Source of the DNA: Marsupella aquatica
Lineage: Eukaryota; Marchantiophyta
Assembly (NCBI GenBank): GCA_973895155.1
Contig: OZ316895.1
Location: forward strand, 9,734,001 to 9,798,000
Reading direction: 5' to 3'
DNA: 64,000 bases
In this document: piece by piece, positions 25,315-36,163 of the stretch
How positions within the stretch are numbered: the first letter of the stretch is position 1
How the letters are laid out: every line of letters starts with the position of its first letter
Program-made: the position numbers and the translations under genes
Notes under the pieces: model-generated
What the model was told of the DNA's origin: nothing
The model's database searches: none
The model's input: the letters and a program-made list of their open reading frames with translations, nothing else

Positions 25315-25519
25315 CTAAAATTTTTAATTTTTTTTACGGTGTTTAGACTGCAATTATTGCTAACTGTAACTGAAACAACATTCAAAGTTACTAAGTTCCT
25401 AAGTTACGAGTAAACTCAGTTTACGAGTTTACTAGTTCACTGCTTTACGAGTTTACGAGTTACGCCTTAAGAGTTGGCGACCCTGTGATCGTGACATCTT
25501 ACGACTAGTTCAACGTGAC

Positions 25520-25897
25520 TCCACAATGGATGAAGAGCTCACCTTGAAAGGGAAGGAATGCAAAGACATAGGCGCTCATTACTGACTTCTCTTCCACCTT
25601 ACCTCTCAAACTCTGGCCAACTTCAACCGGTACTTCAGAGATGTCAGATGGAGACTTCGACCTTTCTATTCCAGGATGATGAATAGTGATAAGTTCCTGT
25701 ATCATTATCCCCAAGTGTATGCTGCTACCTGTAACAACTATGATGTGATCGGGATGTACAGAGAAGCTCTTCGTATAGATTCATGTTATTTGATGAAGAG
25801 AATGCCTTTGATGTATCCTGAGAGACAACTGAGGTGCCTACCTTACTCTAGAGGATTCCCACGCCAGGCTGAACTAATGGAAGTTACCCAGAATTGA
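25520..25897 (+). pseudogene. Interrupted ORF fragment, unrecognised
   Basis: A plus-strand reading frame with few stops runs about 120 codons: residues DEELTLKGKECKDIG, a stop, LANFNRYFRDVRWRLR, then an uninterrupted part MMNSDKFLYHYPQVYAATC to ELMEVTQN before the TGA at 25895-25897. No family recognised. It could be a remnant of a retrotransposon or a captured gene. It is the only plus-strand coding-like stretch inside the minus-strand island. Confidence 0.3.
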
Positions 25898-27100
25898 ACT
25901 GTCACGGCAGTGGAGCTACTCGAACCAGAAGACATCCGACAACAAGCTTGAGTAGTCTACGTCTTTTTAGTTAGTTTTAAGAGTAGTGCATCTTTCCCTA
26001 TTTTTCAAAATGTGTTATAGAGCTGTAAAAGCTATGAGACTTCTTCAATAGGTAGTCTGTACCTAGGAAAACCTGCTGGCAAAATTTCAGAGTTTTCCAG
26101 ACCAAGAGTAGAAAGTTAAAAATAGTTGAATTTGCTCAGTTTTTAAGTGTACCGGAATACGCTTTTACGCTATACGTTTTTACGTTTTTACGCTTTTAAG
26201 GGTTTACGGGTTCATACTTAGCCACTTTTCTAGCTTTTCACTTACTGAATTGCTATTTTGACTTTTTGAGGAGTATGAAGAGGCATGTCTCTTCGACCCT
26301 ATGACCTCTCACTCTGTAGATTTTTACTATAAGACCTCTCCACCACTAGTGTAGTTTATGGTTAAGTTATACATTTTTGCCTCTTCTTTGTGTTAAACTA
26401 GTTGATCATGAATCTATGAGTTCGAGATCAGGTTTAACATTTGGAGAGACTTACCTCCTTCTTGTGTTTTTATCTATGATTATAAACACAGGAAGTAAAA
26501 TTCCTTTTGTGCAAATCTTTTGAGTTGTAATGACAGATTCCTTGTTGGTGACTCATTGCAATCTCTTGATTTCTTAAAGTTAACTCATTGAGTTTAAGCC
26601 TTATTGAAATTGATGGATTTTCTTTCATGTTGCTTAGTACCATCTAAATGTTGAAGTAGTCACTCTTTTAGATCTTGTCTGAGTACCACTTAGAAAGAAA
26701 AGACAAGATGTGTTGACGGCATTTTAAAAGGTACTCTAGTAAGCATTTTAGAACTGAAAAGCAATATGGATTTGAATCCTTAAGTCTTTTCATTTTGACT
26801 TATGTCTAAGGAGCAACCTTGGTCAATTCCAGACTCCCTAAGTAGCATACTTTAAGATATTTTCTCTTGTGTTTTGTTAATCATTCCTTTTTCATTAATT
26901 TATGTTTACATGATGCTGAGATATCATTGAAAACTACTCACCGCTGTGGAGCGATCTTCAAAATACCTTATTAAAGTAATCAAACTTGATTACTATGTGT
27001 GGAAAACATTTTTAGTTCTTTATTATTGTTTAAATCTAGTAAACCAACCCCATCTTGTTCTTTACGGGAACGAATACCGAGTTTGAAGACCTATAAATGT
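25898..27100. other. Intergenic inside the island, no gene seen
   Basis: AT-rich; includes a run of TTTACG/TTTTACGC words near 26160-26200. No palindromic motif copy and no coding exon recognised. Confidence 0.5.
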
Positions 27101-27112
27101 GTTTTTGGTTCT

Positions 27113-28578
27113 TCATAGCAAACTACAATAATCCTTAATATCGGTGGCAATGTCGGAGAGACATTTGACAAATAGGGGAATGTCATTATTACTCTTACCA
27201 ATAGGTCGTGTTGATTCTTGTCCCCAGATAAATTTAATATGGCTCAAAACCTCGGGTCGGAGAATCAGCCTTACACATGATAGAATATTTTGTTTCAACA
27301 TACACGACCAAATGACAATGTCGTAAAGTTCTGACACCTTCACAAGAAATGTCATTAAGTCAGGCCTTGGATAGAAAACCTTGTGCATGTGTTTGACACC
27401 CCTTGACCGAATAGGCATCCCAGGGCTGCTTTGCTCTGACCAGATAAGTACCCGATTCAGGTCAAAAATTACAAGTCTCTTCATTCGAATTACCGGACCT
27501 TTCTGTACCGGTGGCCTCTGCGCCGATGGATTAGGCGTCGTCTGTACCTGTGATTTCTGTGCCGAAGGATTTGGAGCCCGTACTACCAAGGTCTTTCCCG
27601 CCTCCGGGAAATCAGCGGACTTCAGGATTGGTGCCTTCTTTACTGGTGCCTTCTTTATTGGTGCCTTCTTTACTTGATCAGGGGGTTTCGGGCTAGGTTC
27701 CTGTAAAACATTATAAAATGAAAAATAAGTTTTATAACGCGAACGGTCGCGTGACTATAAAGACAGACTGAAATGAAGTATAATACCTGCCCAAGAAGAT
27801 GGTCGTTCAGCAATTGAATTCCGCCGGCAATGTCAATCATAGTAGCACGTATCCCGGTACCATGGTTGTCTCCGGACGCCGGCTTTCGGAAGTCCATGTC
27901 ATATAACAACAAGACAACTTCCCTACGGAATTTTGCAATGTCTGCAGCGGAGAAACTAATTTCGCTGCCTTGGCACAAACACTTGGCGTATTTCAACGTA
28001 AAAACACCACAACTGTACCCGTCACTTTGGTATGGAATATCGTTCCGATATATCCGTTCCCAACCTGATATATCCACCTTGACTCCATTTCTCCATAGAA
28101 TTTTGTCGACGTAATACTGCCCAACGACATCGAGCACCTTAGGATTTTGTCGATTTTGAACTAGAGAATCCAGGTACTCGAATCGTTTCTCCTTCGAATA
28201 GACAACTGCCAATGACCAATGTTCTTTCCCAACAATGTGAACTGGAAAGACTAGTTTTTCGTATTCATTGATTCTTAACGGAAAGTCAACTGTCCAAGAT
28301 GCTCGGTCCTCATCAAAAACGGTAGGACCCATGGAGAGAAGCTCGAAATGGTGTGTTTGGAAGAATTTTACAACCTCTGATTTTCCAACTCTATTGAGAA
28401 TCAACTCGATAAAGCTCAAATAAACATTAATTATATCATTGGTAAGCAACTCGCGCGGTCTCAAACACATCATATGTTTCCTCTTGATCGATTGGTGTAA
28501 AAACTTGGTCAATACCTCTTCCATATCCCTAGAAGGATCGAGGCATTGATCTATTTGACTACCCAAATTTTCAAAAAA
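27113..28578 (-). CDS. Ulp1-type (C48) cysteine protease joined to an FCP1-like HAD domain
   Basis: Two exons: 28578-27787 and 27700-27113, separated by an 86-base GT-AG intron containing a palindromic motif copy. The first encodes a Ulp1/SENP-type SUMO-protease domain with all active-site residues visible: His in KEHWSLAVVY, Asp in FEYLDSLV, oxyanion Gln and nucleophile Cys in YQSDGYSCGVFTLKY. A Pro/Lys linker follows (KKAPIKKAPVKKAPI), then an FCP1-like start RMKRLVIFDLNRVLIW, with Asn at the second Asp of DxDxT, and YPRPDLMTFLVKVSELYDIVIW. The HAD part ends early (158 codons) compared with FCP1 domains. The exon opens at an acceptor (TTTTTTGCAG) without an ATG, so 5' exons exist, possibly the coiled-coil exon upstream. 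Ulp1 genes are often carried by plant MULE-type transposons; that link is only suggestive here. Confidence 0.8.
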
Positions 28579-28744
28579 CTGCAAAAAATAGAGAATTCAA
28601 TACGCCTTCAAATAACGTACTAAGGTTGTAGCCTACGAGTAAACAGAAACAACAATAAATCAATAATAAAATATAATGACAGGTCCAAAATCCTAACGAC
28701 AAAGAAAATACTAGCTGCTAGACTAGAAACAAAATCCTTTCAAC

Positions 28745-30787
28745 TTATAGCTTGCGAATGACCTTTGGATTGGGTGGATCCGGCCTTTTTGCACCGGATT
28801 TCTTGGGTGCCTCCTTCGCAGCTATATTGCTAGGAGCTCCCCGGGAGCGCAGTGATCGATCCACCAAACCGGTTTGTGAAGGTTGGAGAGATGAGGCGGG
28901 AAGACCTTCGAATGGTTGTGGTAGTTTATTTAGGTATTTGACCATCTGTGAGTCTGACAAATCAGGTTCCGCAATATCCACTTCGCTAGTCTCCGGTTGG
29001 GCTTCCGAGTGTGTCGTCTCTGGGTTATATCATGGCCGAGACCACGAACCCGGTCGTGTGAAGTCAGACTTTAGTCTCTTCACAGTTTGAGCGGATTCAG
29101 AAGCCAACTCCGTTCCCAGTTCTTCCACTCGATTCTCACAAAATCGTACATTATTGGTAATTATCTCTAGTCTCGATTCACTTGCACTCGTCTCCTCTGT
29201 AATCAGAACACCCTTCCAGTAATGCACAGCCAAAACTGCCTGGACACGTAGCAGCTCGGGTGAATATTTATTCCAATCCTCCAAGGAGACTGTACCTAAT
29301 GGTGGATCGTCAAACTCAAAGTCCGGACGCAGAAAATAGTCTAATATTTTCTTCTTAATTCCAGCGGACGGCGACGAAGGCTTCCTCAAATTGAGCTTTA
29401 TTTTAGGTAATCAGTTTGCCTCAGGAATAAGCGAAAGGGCCCTGGCCTTCTCGGCCTCCTTCTTTGCCTCCTGCTTCTCCGCTTGTTCCTCCTTCTCCGC
29501 CTGCTCCTCCTTCTTCTCGGCCTCCTTCTTCTCAGCCTCTTTCTTCTCAACCTCTTTCTTCTTTGCCTTCTCAGCCTCTTTCTTCTCTGCCTCCTTCTTA
29601 GCCTTCTCAGCCTCCTTCTCAACCTCCTTCTTCTCAGCCTCTTTCTTCTCAGCCTGCTCTTTCTTCTCAGCCTCCTTCTCGGCCTCCTTCTTCTCGGCCT
29701 GCTCCTTCTTCTCGGCCTCCTTCTTCTCGGCCTTCTCAGCCTCTTTCTTCTCTGCCTTCTCAGCCTCTTTCTTCTCTGCCTTCTCAGCCTCTTTCTTCTC
29801 AGCCTAGCTCCTTCTTCTCGGCCTGCTCCTTCTTCTTGGCCTCCTTCTTCTCAGCCTCCTTCATCTTCTCCTTCGTCTTCTTGGCCTCCTTCGTCTTCTC
29901 GGCCTCCTTTTTCTTTTCGGCCGCCTTCTTCTTGTCGGCCGCCTTCTTCTTCTCGGCCGCCTTCTTTTTTTCGGCCTCTTTCTTTTTGACCTCCTTCTTT
30001 TCAGCCTCCTTCTTTTTGGCCTCCATCCTTGCCTGCGCCCTCTCCGCTTCCGCCCTCTCCGCCTCCTCCCTCTCTGCCTTCATATTCTGTGACTCTTCTC
30101 TCTCCTCCTCCTCGCTCTCGGCCTCCTTTCTTGTGGGTTCCTCCTCCTCGCTCTCGACCTCCTATCTTGTCGGTTCCTCCTCCCCGCTCTCAGCCTCCTG
30201 TCTTGTCAGTTCCTCCTCCCCGCTCTCAGCCTCCTCTCTTGTTTGGCCCTGCCTCCTATCCTCATCCACCCTGTCGGCCACTTCTCTCTCTGCTTCAACC
30301 GCGGCCTGGACTCTCGCTACCTCTGCCAATGCCTCTGCCTGAAGTTTGGCTGTCTCAACTCTCTCCGCTTCAGCTCTTGACTTCCTCTTTGCGGTAGCTG
30401 CCTTTTGAGCTGCCGCCTTCTGCTTCTTGGCTTCTACCTTTTGAGTCTCTTGTCGGGACGCTTCTAGTGTAAGTGCTTCTTCTCGGGCCTCCTCTTGTCT
30501 CACCGCTTCTAGCCGGGCCGCCTCCTCCTGTCTGGCCTCATCATCCACATCCTCCATGTCTTCGCCGGACCCTGTTGTATCCTCGTCAGTCCCCTCGTCA
30601 AATTTATCAACTTGCTGATATTCATCAATTTCATCGGCTTCCTCATTGTCACTCTCTTTTTTGATTTGGTCATCATCATCGACATCGTTCTGCGGCTCGG
30701 TCATCCAATCTGGATCTTGGTCGTCATTGACGTCCCCATGCCTGTCGTTCACTTTGTCCTCACCAGTAAAGCCACTTTGGACTTCAT
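28745..30787 (-). pseudogene. Acidic / coiled-coil protein, broken by stops and a frameshift
   Basis: One long minus-strand exon starting after an acceptor (TTTGTCAG). It begins with an Asp/Glu-rich region (DEVQSGFTGEDK, DVDDDDQIKKESDNEEADE), then several hundred residues of Glu/Lys/Ala heptad-like repeats such as EAEKKEAEKAEKKE and KKAAEKKKAADKKKAAEK, a clear charged coiled coil, then a globular end (IKKKILDYFLRPDFEFDD to NPKVIRKL). The frame is broken by TAG at 30162-30164, a one-base insertion at about 29806 (CCTAGCTCC where neighbouring repeats have CCTGCTCC), TGA at 29411-29413 and TGA at 29030-29032. Reading through each keeps the same sense. It lies between the GGQHT gene and the Ulp1 exon, same strand, and could have been part of one large gene with them. 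Confidence 0.7.
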
Positions 30788-30918
30788 CTGACAAAAATAA
30801 AATATATAAATAAATATAATACACAGTAAAAACAATGTTCACGCGTATGTTTGCGTGAAGCTCAACAATGTTTTGTTATGTAGAAGAAGAAATTGTTTAG
30901 GGTTTGATAGAAATTTAC

Positions 30919-33900
30919 CTTGGATGGCCCACGAGGGTACTCTGTTGGCCAAATGTACATTCTATCTGAATCTTCCGAGAGGGAATACTCTTGCAACAAT
31001 TGATAACAAATATGATCAGGAATATGTTGTTCTTGGAGGACTTCCAAAACATCAGCCTTGAGAGCAGATATGGATGGACTTCATTAGTTTATCTATACAT
31101 TTTTCTGTACTAGCCCGTACTGGGTCAATCAACGACAGCGTTGTATCATTCATCGCAGTGGTGTGTTGTAGGAAACAAGACAATTCCCCGTGCGTTGTTA
31201 CGGGGCAGTAATATTTTACATTGGATCCAGCATCCTGTAAAATAAGAAACAGAAATTAGTTTGACCAATATAAATTGATAGTTCAAAATCCAAATCATCT
31301 GAAAAGCTAAACCCCACAATGTAAATCTAAGAACTTACCATTAGGCACTGGATCAAATTCTTTCCTTCGTCGAAGCATATAGCCCATTCTCCAGATTGGA
31401 CGAATTGACTAACAATACTTTCAAAGAATGGAGGCATCTTTTCTGGCGAAGTCGTCGATATCTCGCCGCTCTCTTCAAAATCAATTATTTTCTCAATCCG
31501 ATATTTGGACAGCAATTGGAGCTCAAAGACATCCGAGTCGCCCATTGTGCTGAAGGCCGAGATGTGAAAGGCGTATGTTACAATAAGCTTCCTTTCCTTT
31601 TGCCGCTTCTGAATATAATTGCTATCCACAGCAATGTACTGTGTGTATTTCACTAATTCCCGTTTGATTAAATAAGACTCAATGGGAGTGGCCACAATAA
31701 TAACCACATGGTGTGGTTTAGCCCCTATTTTGCTAGTAGCACGGAATAACCCCTCATAGAATGCGCAATTTGACGGACGCATCGCTCCCATTGATGAGGA
31801 ATCAAAATAAATCAAGCTTGCAAGGTTCTTCTCTTCACGTACGTGATACAGTCTGCAAACCCAACATTTTGTATATCCTACAGGGATCGAAATATCAGCC
31901 TCTCACCGACCGGCCGCACTAGTTGGTTTCCTTGACTATCAACTGATTTCTGTATTCCTTCCACCAACCTGTAGAATATCGGGTCGATCTCTTTCAACAA
32001 ATTATCATTACTAATATTTACATTTAAGCACTTCTTCAGATAACCACTCAGCGCATCTCTCAGCTGCTTCAGTACCATCTTGTTGAGCTTAAAGCAATCA
32101 ATCATTCCTTGGACCCGCAATTTCCGGGCGGCGTTGGTAAGACTTTTCAGCTCGGCCCGGGTGCCTGTATCCCCGTTGAGTTTACTCAACAAAAGAATCT
32201 CAAACTCAACTTTTGTCTTCTTCTCTACACAGAATTCCTCCAAACTCCTGCCGCTTGTTGACATCACTAGGGCTTCAGAGGACTTCCTAGCCTTCACGGA
32301 TTTCACTTTGATGCTTCTGTTTTTGAGAATAGACAATTTCCCACTCAACATGTACTCCGCTGTCTTTCGAAGAACTTTGTCCGAGCACCCTTGACAAGAA
32401 CGGAATGACTTCTTAAGAAGATGAAAAGCATTTGGATTCTTCGCAACCTTGAGGATCTTCTTCTGCAAAATTCCATTGTATATAACAAGCTCTCCTTTCC
32501 TTGAAAGTTCATAAACTTCCATCCACTTCTTGAATGTTTCGTCCTCCATGGTAAAGAGGAACGGAGCCAACTCTCCAAATTTCATTACCTCGTTTTTGCC
32601 CATTTGCACCCATGGGCAGACTAAACTTGTAGCCCTCATAAATACCTGGAAAATGAGATAACAAAGGAGCATAACAATTCTAAGATTGACGCGCCCAGTT
32701 GCGTGACAAAATTAACTTCATAAATCTGTAAGAAAATGTAATGCATATATCTGTAAGACAATGTAATGCATAAATCTGTAAGAATATAATCGACAAGGGT
32801 TTGGTCCATACCTTCCAATTAGGATGACGAGAATGTGATCCAGGCCGACCAAATGAGTTCCATATATTACGACACTGTCTGACGATGGTGAGAAATTGCC
32901 CCTCTTCCATGGATGTTTGATGACAGTGGTTTAGGGCCCTTGATAGTCCCATCAAATGTATATTATTCTCGTTATTGAGCGTTGCCCAAAACATGACAGC
33001 TTCTACTGTCCTGCATGCATCTCGAACATCTTGGCTGACATTAGCGTCGTCTTTCAGCAATTTGTAGGCCATTATTGTGTGTTGGCCTCCGAGTATCCAA
33101 AAATGACTTCTCTTAATGTCCTCCTCTGTTGGCGCTGATTTGTAGGCCGTTCCATTGTAGTCAGCAATTTCGTCGGCTTCAGACTGAACCCACTTTATAG
33201 GGACTAAGAAGCAGCATCTCTTCTCAAACTTTATAGTTGAATGAGAAAGGAGTGAATTCTTCAGCCTCTCAGTGTAATCCTGATTCCACTCTCGGCATTT
33301 GATGTGATCTGGTGCTGTTAAATATGTTCACAACACTATATTCCTTGAGGAAACTATCGAACAGAGCACCGACATTCTGTGCGGTGATAACTTTTGGAAG
33401 ATTCTCCGCCGTGTATGTTTCAGCCTCGGTCACTGGAATGGGCTTTCCCAAGCGAAATTCCTTCTTGAAAGGAATTCTCTTGAACTCAAGGACGTCAATA
33501 ATATATTGACAAATCAAATCACCAGTTAATCCCCGTGGATTGGAGGGGTATCCCACACTAGTAACCTTTTCCAAGGTGTGTCTAGCACCTAGGAGATCAT
33601 CGATTCTCCTCTGATTGAAGGTCACATATTGCGTGCGATCCAAATATATGCTGATGTTGTCATCTTGGTTATCGTCGCTGACTAACAGAACCAATCCCTC
33701 AGTACACTCTTGAACACTCAAGTTCTTCTCAAAGAAGCACCCAAGAATTTTTGAATTCTCCAAAATTGTAGCCTTCTCATTTTTTGCAACCACAAGACGG
33801 AGACTCCCATTCTGAACAATTATTCCAAGTTTGGTTATCTCTGTCGAGTCAAAGAGATGGAGTGTCTTTGTCTCCGTTGTTCTCTCCCTGATAGATCTTC

Positions 33901-34012
33901 CTCGATAAGCAAGAATGGATGTCTCCGTGGGCATCACTCTGGTCTTGGCTTTCTTTTGAGCAACCGATTTAGAGGAGTCTCTTTTTCGCTTTGATGTCAC
34001 CATTGGATCCAT
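30919..34012 (-). CDS. Large multi-exon protein with GGQHT motif, unrecognised family
   Basis: Starts at ATG 34012 (MDPMVTSKRKRDSS, basic, nuclear-signal-like). Exons inferred: 34012-32812 (frame changes near 33300), 32645-31907, 31852-31339 and 31234-30919 (frame changes near 31065); introns have good GT-AG borders. Notable segments: HIKCREWNQDYTERL, HFWILGGQHTIMAYKLL, VEAVMFWATLNNENNIHLMG, CRNIWNSFGRPGSHSRHPNW, VFMRATSLVCPW, then a Lys-rich region. The 'GGQHT..A' phrase resembles the 'GxxHR..A' core of ParB/sulfiredoxin-fold proteins; this is a weak resemblance, not an assignment. The later exons (VVIIVATPIESYLIKREL) are not recognised. The two frame slips may mean unseen small introns, errors or decay. 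A motif copy sits in the intron at 32688 and another in the spacer at 30838. Confidence 0.55.
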
Positions 34013-34212
34013 TCTGAAAAATACAAATATTGAAAGTCAAACCTTTATTTCAGAATGACAATACGCGCATGGTCACATCGCGTCGAATTACATTTTAGGA
34101 ACTAATCAAACCGAATGGTTTCTTTTCTTGAGGTCAACTCGTCAAAATCTATATCTATAAATAACTATGCGACTGAAAAATTGAAGCACGCGCATGGTCG
34201 CGTCGCCCCAAA

Positions 34213-34818
34213 TTACATTTTAGGAATGTATTTCTTGACCCAATCCTTTCGCTCCTTGTCATCTAACCGAATCCAATGGTTTCTAAACGTGTCAAGCTCG
34301 GTCCCATCAAAACCACCAAGAATGTCCAGAGGTGGAAGAAGTTTGATAGATTCTCTATATCTGAATGCTACATTTCGTGCAGTCAAATGCCTTCCAAGCG
34401 ATTCATATCCAGGTCTATCAGTGAAATCGTTTGCTACCAAGGTGACCGTCACCCAAGTACTACTATAAGTAACTATATGATGCCACTTCTTACTGACTGT
34501 TCGAATGGCGATCAAGTCCATGACCCGTTTTTTAATCGCATTATCTGACAAATTCCCAAGTGAATGGAAAAACACTTTGACTAAAGGCCAAATATATTTC
34601 TCGACAATATCGTCCGGGAGGCCAGGTATCAGTGCTTCTGCATCACTCCATATCATTTTCCAATTTATAACCTTTGCACTTGCAATTCGATCCATCATCA
34701 TTTGACGATGAGATTTTTGATTCATGTCAAAGGACTGCAACATCATATGGAAAAGATTAAGAAAGGGAACCTGTCCATCAGGAACTGGAACCACCAAGAT
34801 TCTGAGTAAATGTACCAA
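34213..34818 (-). CDS. F-box-like protein 3
   Basis: Open frame of 201 codons (no ATG at its 5' limit; internal Met residues or an upstream exon may supply the start). The core PGLPDDIVEKYIWPLV followed by IRTVSKKWHHIVTYSSTWV matches the F-box pattern 'LPdeiv..iwp.l......l..vSk.W+.lv....lW'. F-box proteins recruit substrates to SCF ubiquitin ligases through Skp1 (family knowledge). The C-terminal tail ends in a short conserved region (DDKERKDWVKKYIPKM) with no repeat domain such as kelch or LRR. One of three minus-strand paralogues within 1.8 kb. Motif copies lie just downstream at 34186 and 34062. Confidence 0.6.
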   Translation of the reverse strand: MVHLLRILVVPVPDGQVPFLNLFHMMLQSFDMNQKSHRQMMMDRIASAKVINWKMIWSDAEALIPGLPDDIVEKYIWPLVKVFFHSLGNLSDNAIKKRVMDLIAIRTVSKKWHHIVTYSSTWVTVTLVANDFTDRPGYESLGRHLTARNVAFRYRESIKLLPPLDILGGFDGTELDTFRNHWIRLDDKERKDWVKKYIPKM

Positions 34819-34939
34819 ACCTTTCGACTAGAAGAAGTCGCTCTTCTTCATCTAAATAGTCATATCTGTCACTAAATAATAACACGTCGCCGCAACTAGT
34901 AGTCCCAAGAATGGGTATTTCTAGGAGCAGAGAGATATC

Positions 34940-35344
34940 CTATCGAATAACTCGATAGACTGAGTCAAATTCCAAATCCTCAGTCTCGGGTATGTAGGAA
35001 AGTGCGTCATTTGCGTTATCGACCATCCGATTTGCTTGTTTTAGGCTAGCCCATAACTTGGTATTCGTAACTAGAAAGTCCCACTTCTTGCTACACGCTC
35101 CAAGCCGGATAAGGTCTCGGACCCGAGCCACAACCAAATCGTTTTTGGTAAGTCGATATCTACTCAATCCTTGAATTGAAATAAAGTATTCGTATAATAT
35201 TGGCCATATTCTCGAAATGACCAAAACATCTGGTAATCCTCCTATGAGACTAGAGGAGGTTTTATCGAGCATGTCCCAGATATCTTTCTGTTCCCTTTCA
35301 TGAGATGAAAGAAAATCTTGAGCCAGATTGAGGAGTTCGCTCAT
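34940..35344 (-). CDS. F-box-like protein 2 (short)
   Basis: Complete frame of 134 codons from ATG 35344. F-box-like core GGLPDVLVISRIWPILYEYF then IRLGACSKKWDFLVTNTKLW, aligned with the neighbours at 34213 and 35406. It lacks the extended C-terminus of unit 3, ending LEFDSVYRVIR. A motif copy lies in the 61-base spacer to unit 1 (35383-35405), immediately upstream of its start. Confidence 0.6.
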   Translation of the reverse strand: MSELLNLAQDFLSSHEREQKDIWDMLDKTSSSLIGGLPDVLVISRIWPILYEYFISIQGLSRYRLTKNDLVVARVRDLIRLGACSKKWDFLVTNTKLWASLKQANRMVDNANDALSYIPETEDLEFDSVYRVIR

Positions 35345-35405
35345 CCTGTTGTTATCAAATCACAAAACATTGTTAGAAGTTGTCTCACGCGCCCGGTCAC
35401 GTATG

Positions 35406-35951
35406 TTAACAACTAGCATTTAGGTCATCCTCAAGGTACCCAACTTTGTGGCATCTTATTGTAAACTGCCATTTTTCAACTGGGTGAAGAGCATCGTAGG
35501 TCTTCGTAAATAGTTCTCTAAGAACGCTGGACATCGACCCCAGGAATTTAATTCTTGGGTATTTCTTGAAGAAACTTTGCACAGTCGATGAGAGAGACTC
35601 ATTTGGGATCGATTTAGCAGTATGTCTTGGGAAATCTAAATCTAATAAACTCAACTTGATTATACCCAATAGATAGGTATTACCAACAAGGTGGCGCCAT
35701 CTGCAACACATCGAAGATAGTCCAATCAACTCATTCAATTCCTTTGTTGAGAAATTTCCTGCATTAGCCAAGCAATTAAAAGAATCCTTGATTCGAGGCC
35801 AAATCAATTCCGCGACAATGTTATCTGGAAGTCCAGGTAATAGTGTCTCAACAAAGACAGAATATCCCTCCATTAGGCCATCTTGGGTTTTGTCGAGAAT
35901 GTCAAATATGGGGCAGAGATATTTGAAGCTCTCAAGACCAGGTTCCCCCAT
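35406..35951 (-). CDS. F-box-like protein 1
   Basis: Frame from ATG 35951 (MGEPGLESFKYLCPIFD) to TAG/TAA at 35406, 181 residues. Core PGLPDNIVAELIWPRIKDSF and IGLSSMCCRWRHLVGNTYLL fit an F-box, with a longer C-terminal part (ARHTAKSIPNES-like region, KKYPRIKFLGSMSS, HPVEKWQFTIR). Its 5' side faces a cluster of four palindromic motif copies (35976-36163), so these are in promoter position for this gene. Confidence 0.6.
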   Translation of the reverse strand: MGEPGLESFKYLCPIFDILDKTQDGLMEGYSVFVETLLPGLPDNIVAELIWPRIKDSFNCLANAGNFSTKELNELIGLSSMCCRWRHLVGNTYLLGIIKLSLLDLDFPRHTAKSIPNESLSSTVQSFFKKYPRIKFLGSMSSVLRELFTKTYDALHPVEKWQFTIRCHKVGYLEDDLNASC

Positions 35952-35975
35952 CAATGAACCTCTATTTTGATTTGT

Positions 35976-36163
35976 GATGCGACTGGTCGCGTCAAATAAT
36001 CAAAACGTTTCCTTCGGTCACGGAACTAACTATAAGAGGTCTAACGGGCATGCGACTGGTCGCGTTAACTGCACCTAACATGCGACTAGTCGCGTCACCT
36101 AATCCTCGGAAATCTCTAAACCTCCCGTGTGGAGATCTACCTCACACGCAACTGGTCGCGTCA
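35976..36163. promoter_or_regulatory. Cluster of four palindromic motif copies upstream of F-box gene 1
   Basis: Copies at 35976, 36049, 36079 and 36143, the densest group in the island. Three contain the fully palindromic centre GCGACYRGTCGC. They begin 25 bases upstream of the F-box gene 1 ATG, where an operator or transcription-factor binding cluster would lie. The regulatory role is inference from position and symmetry. Confidence 0.5.

Noticed and set aside
29391-30397. Long plus-strand ORFs rich in Ser/Phe/Ala or Leu/Pro
   Set aside because: They are the mirror image of the Glu/Lys/Ala coiled-coil exon on the minus strand; periodic codons keep the other frames open.
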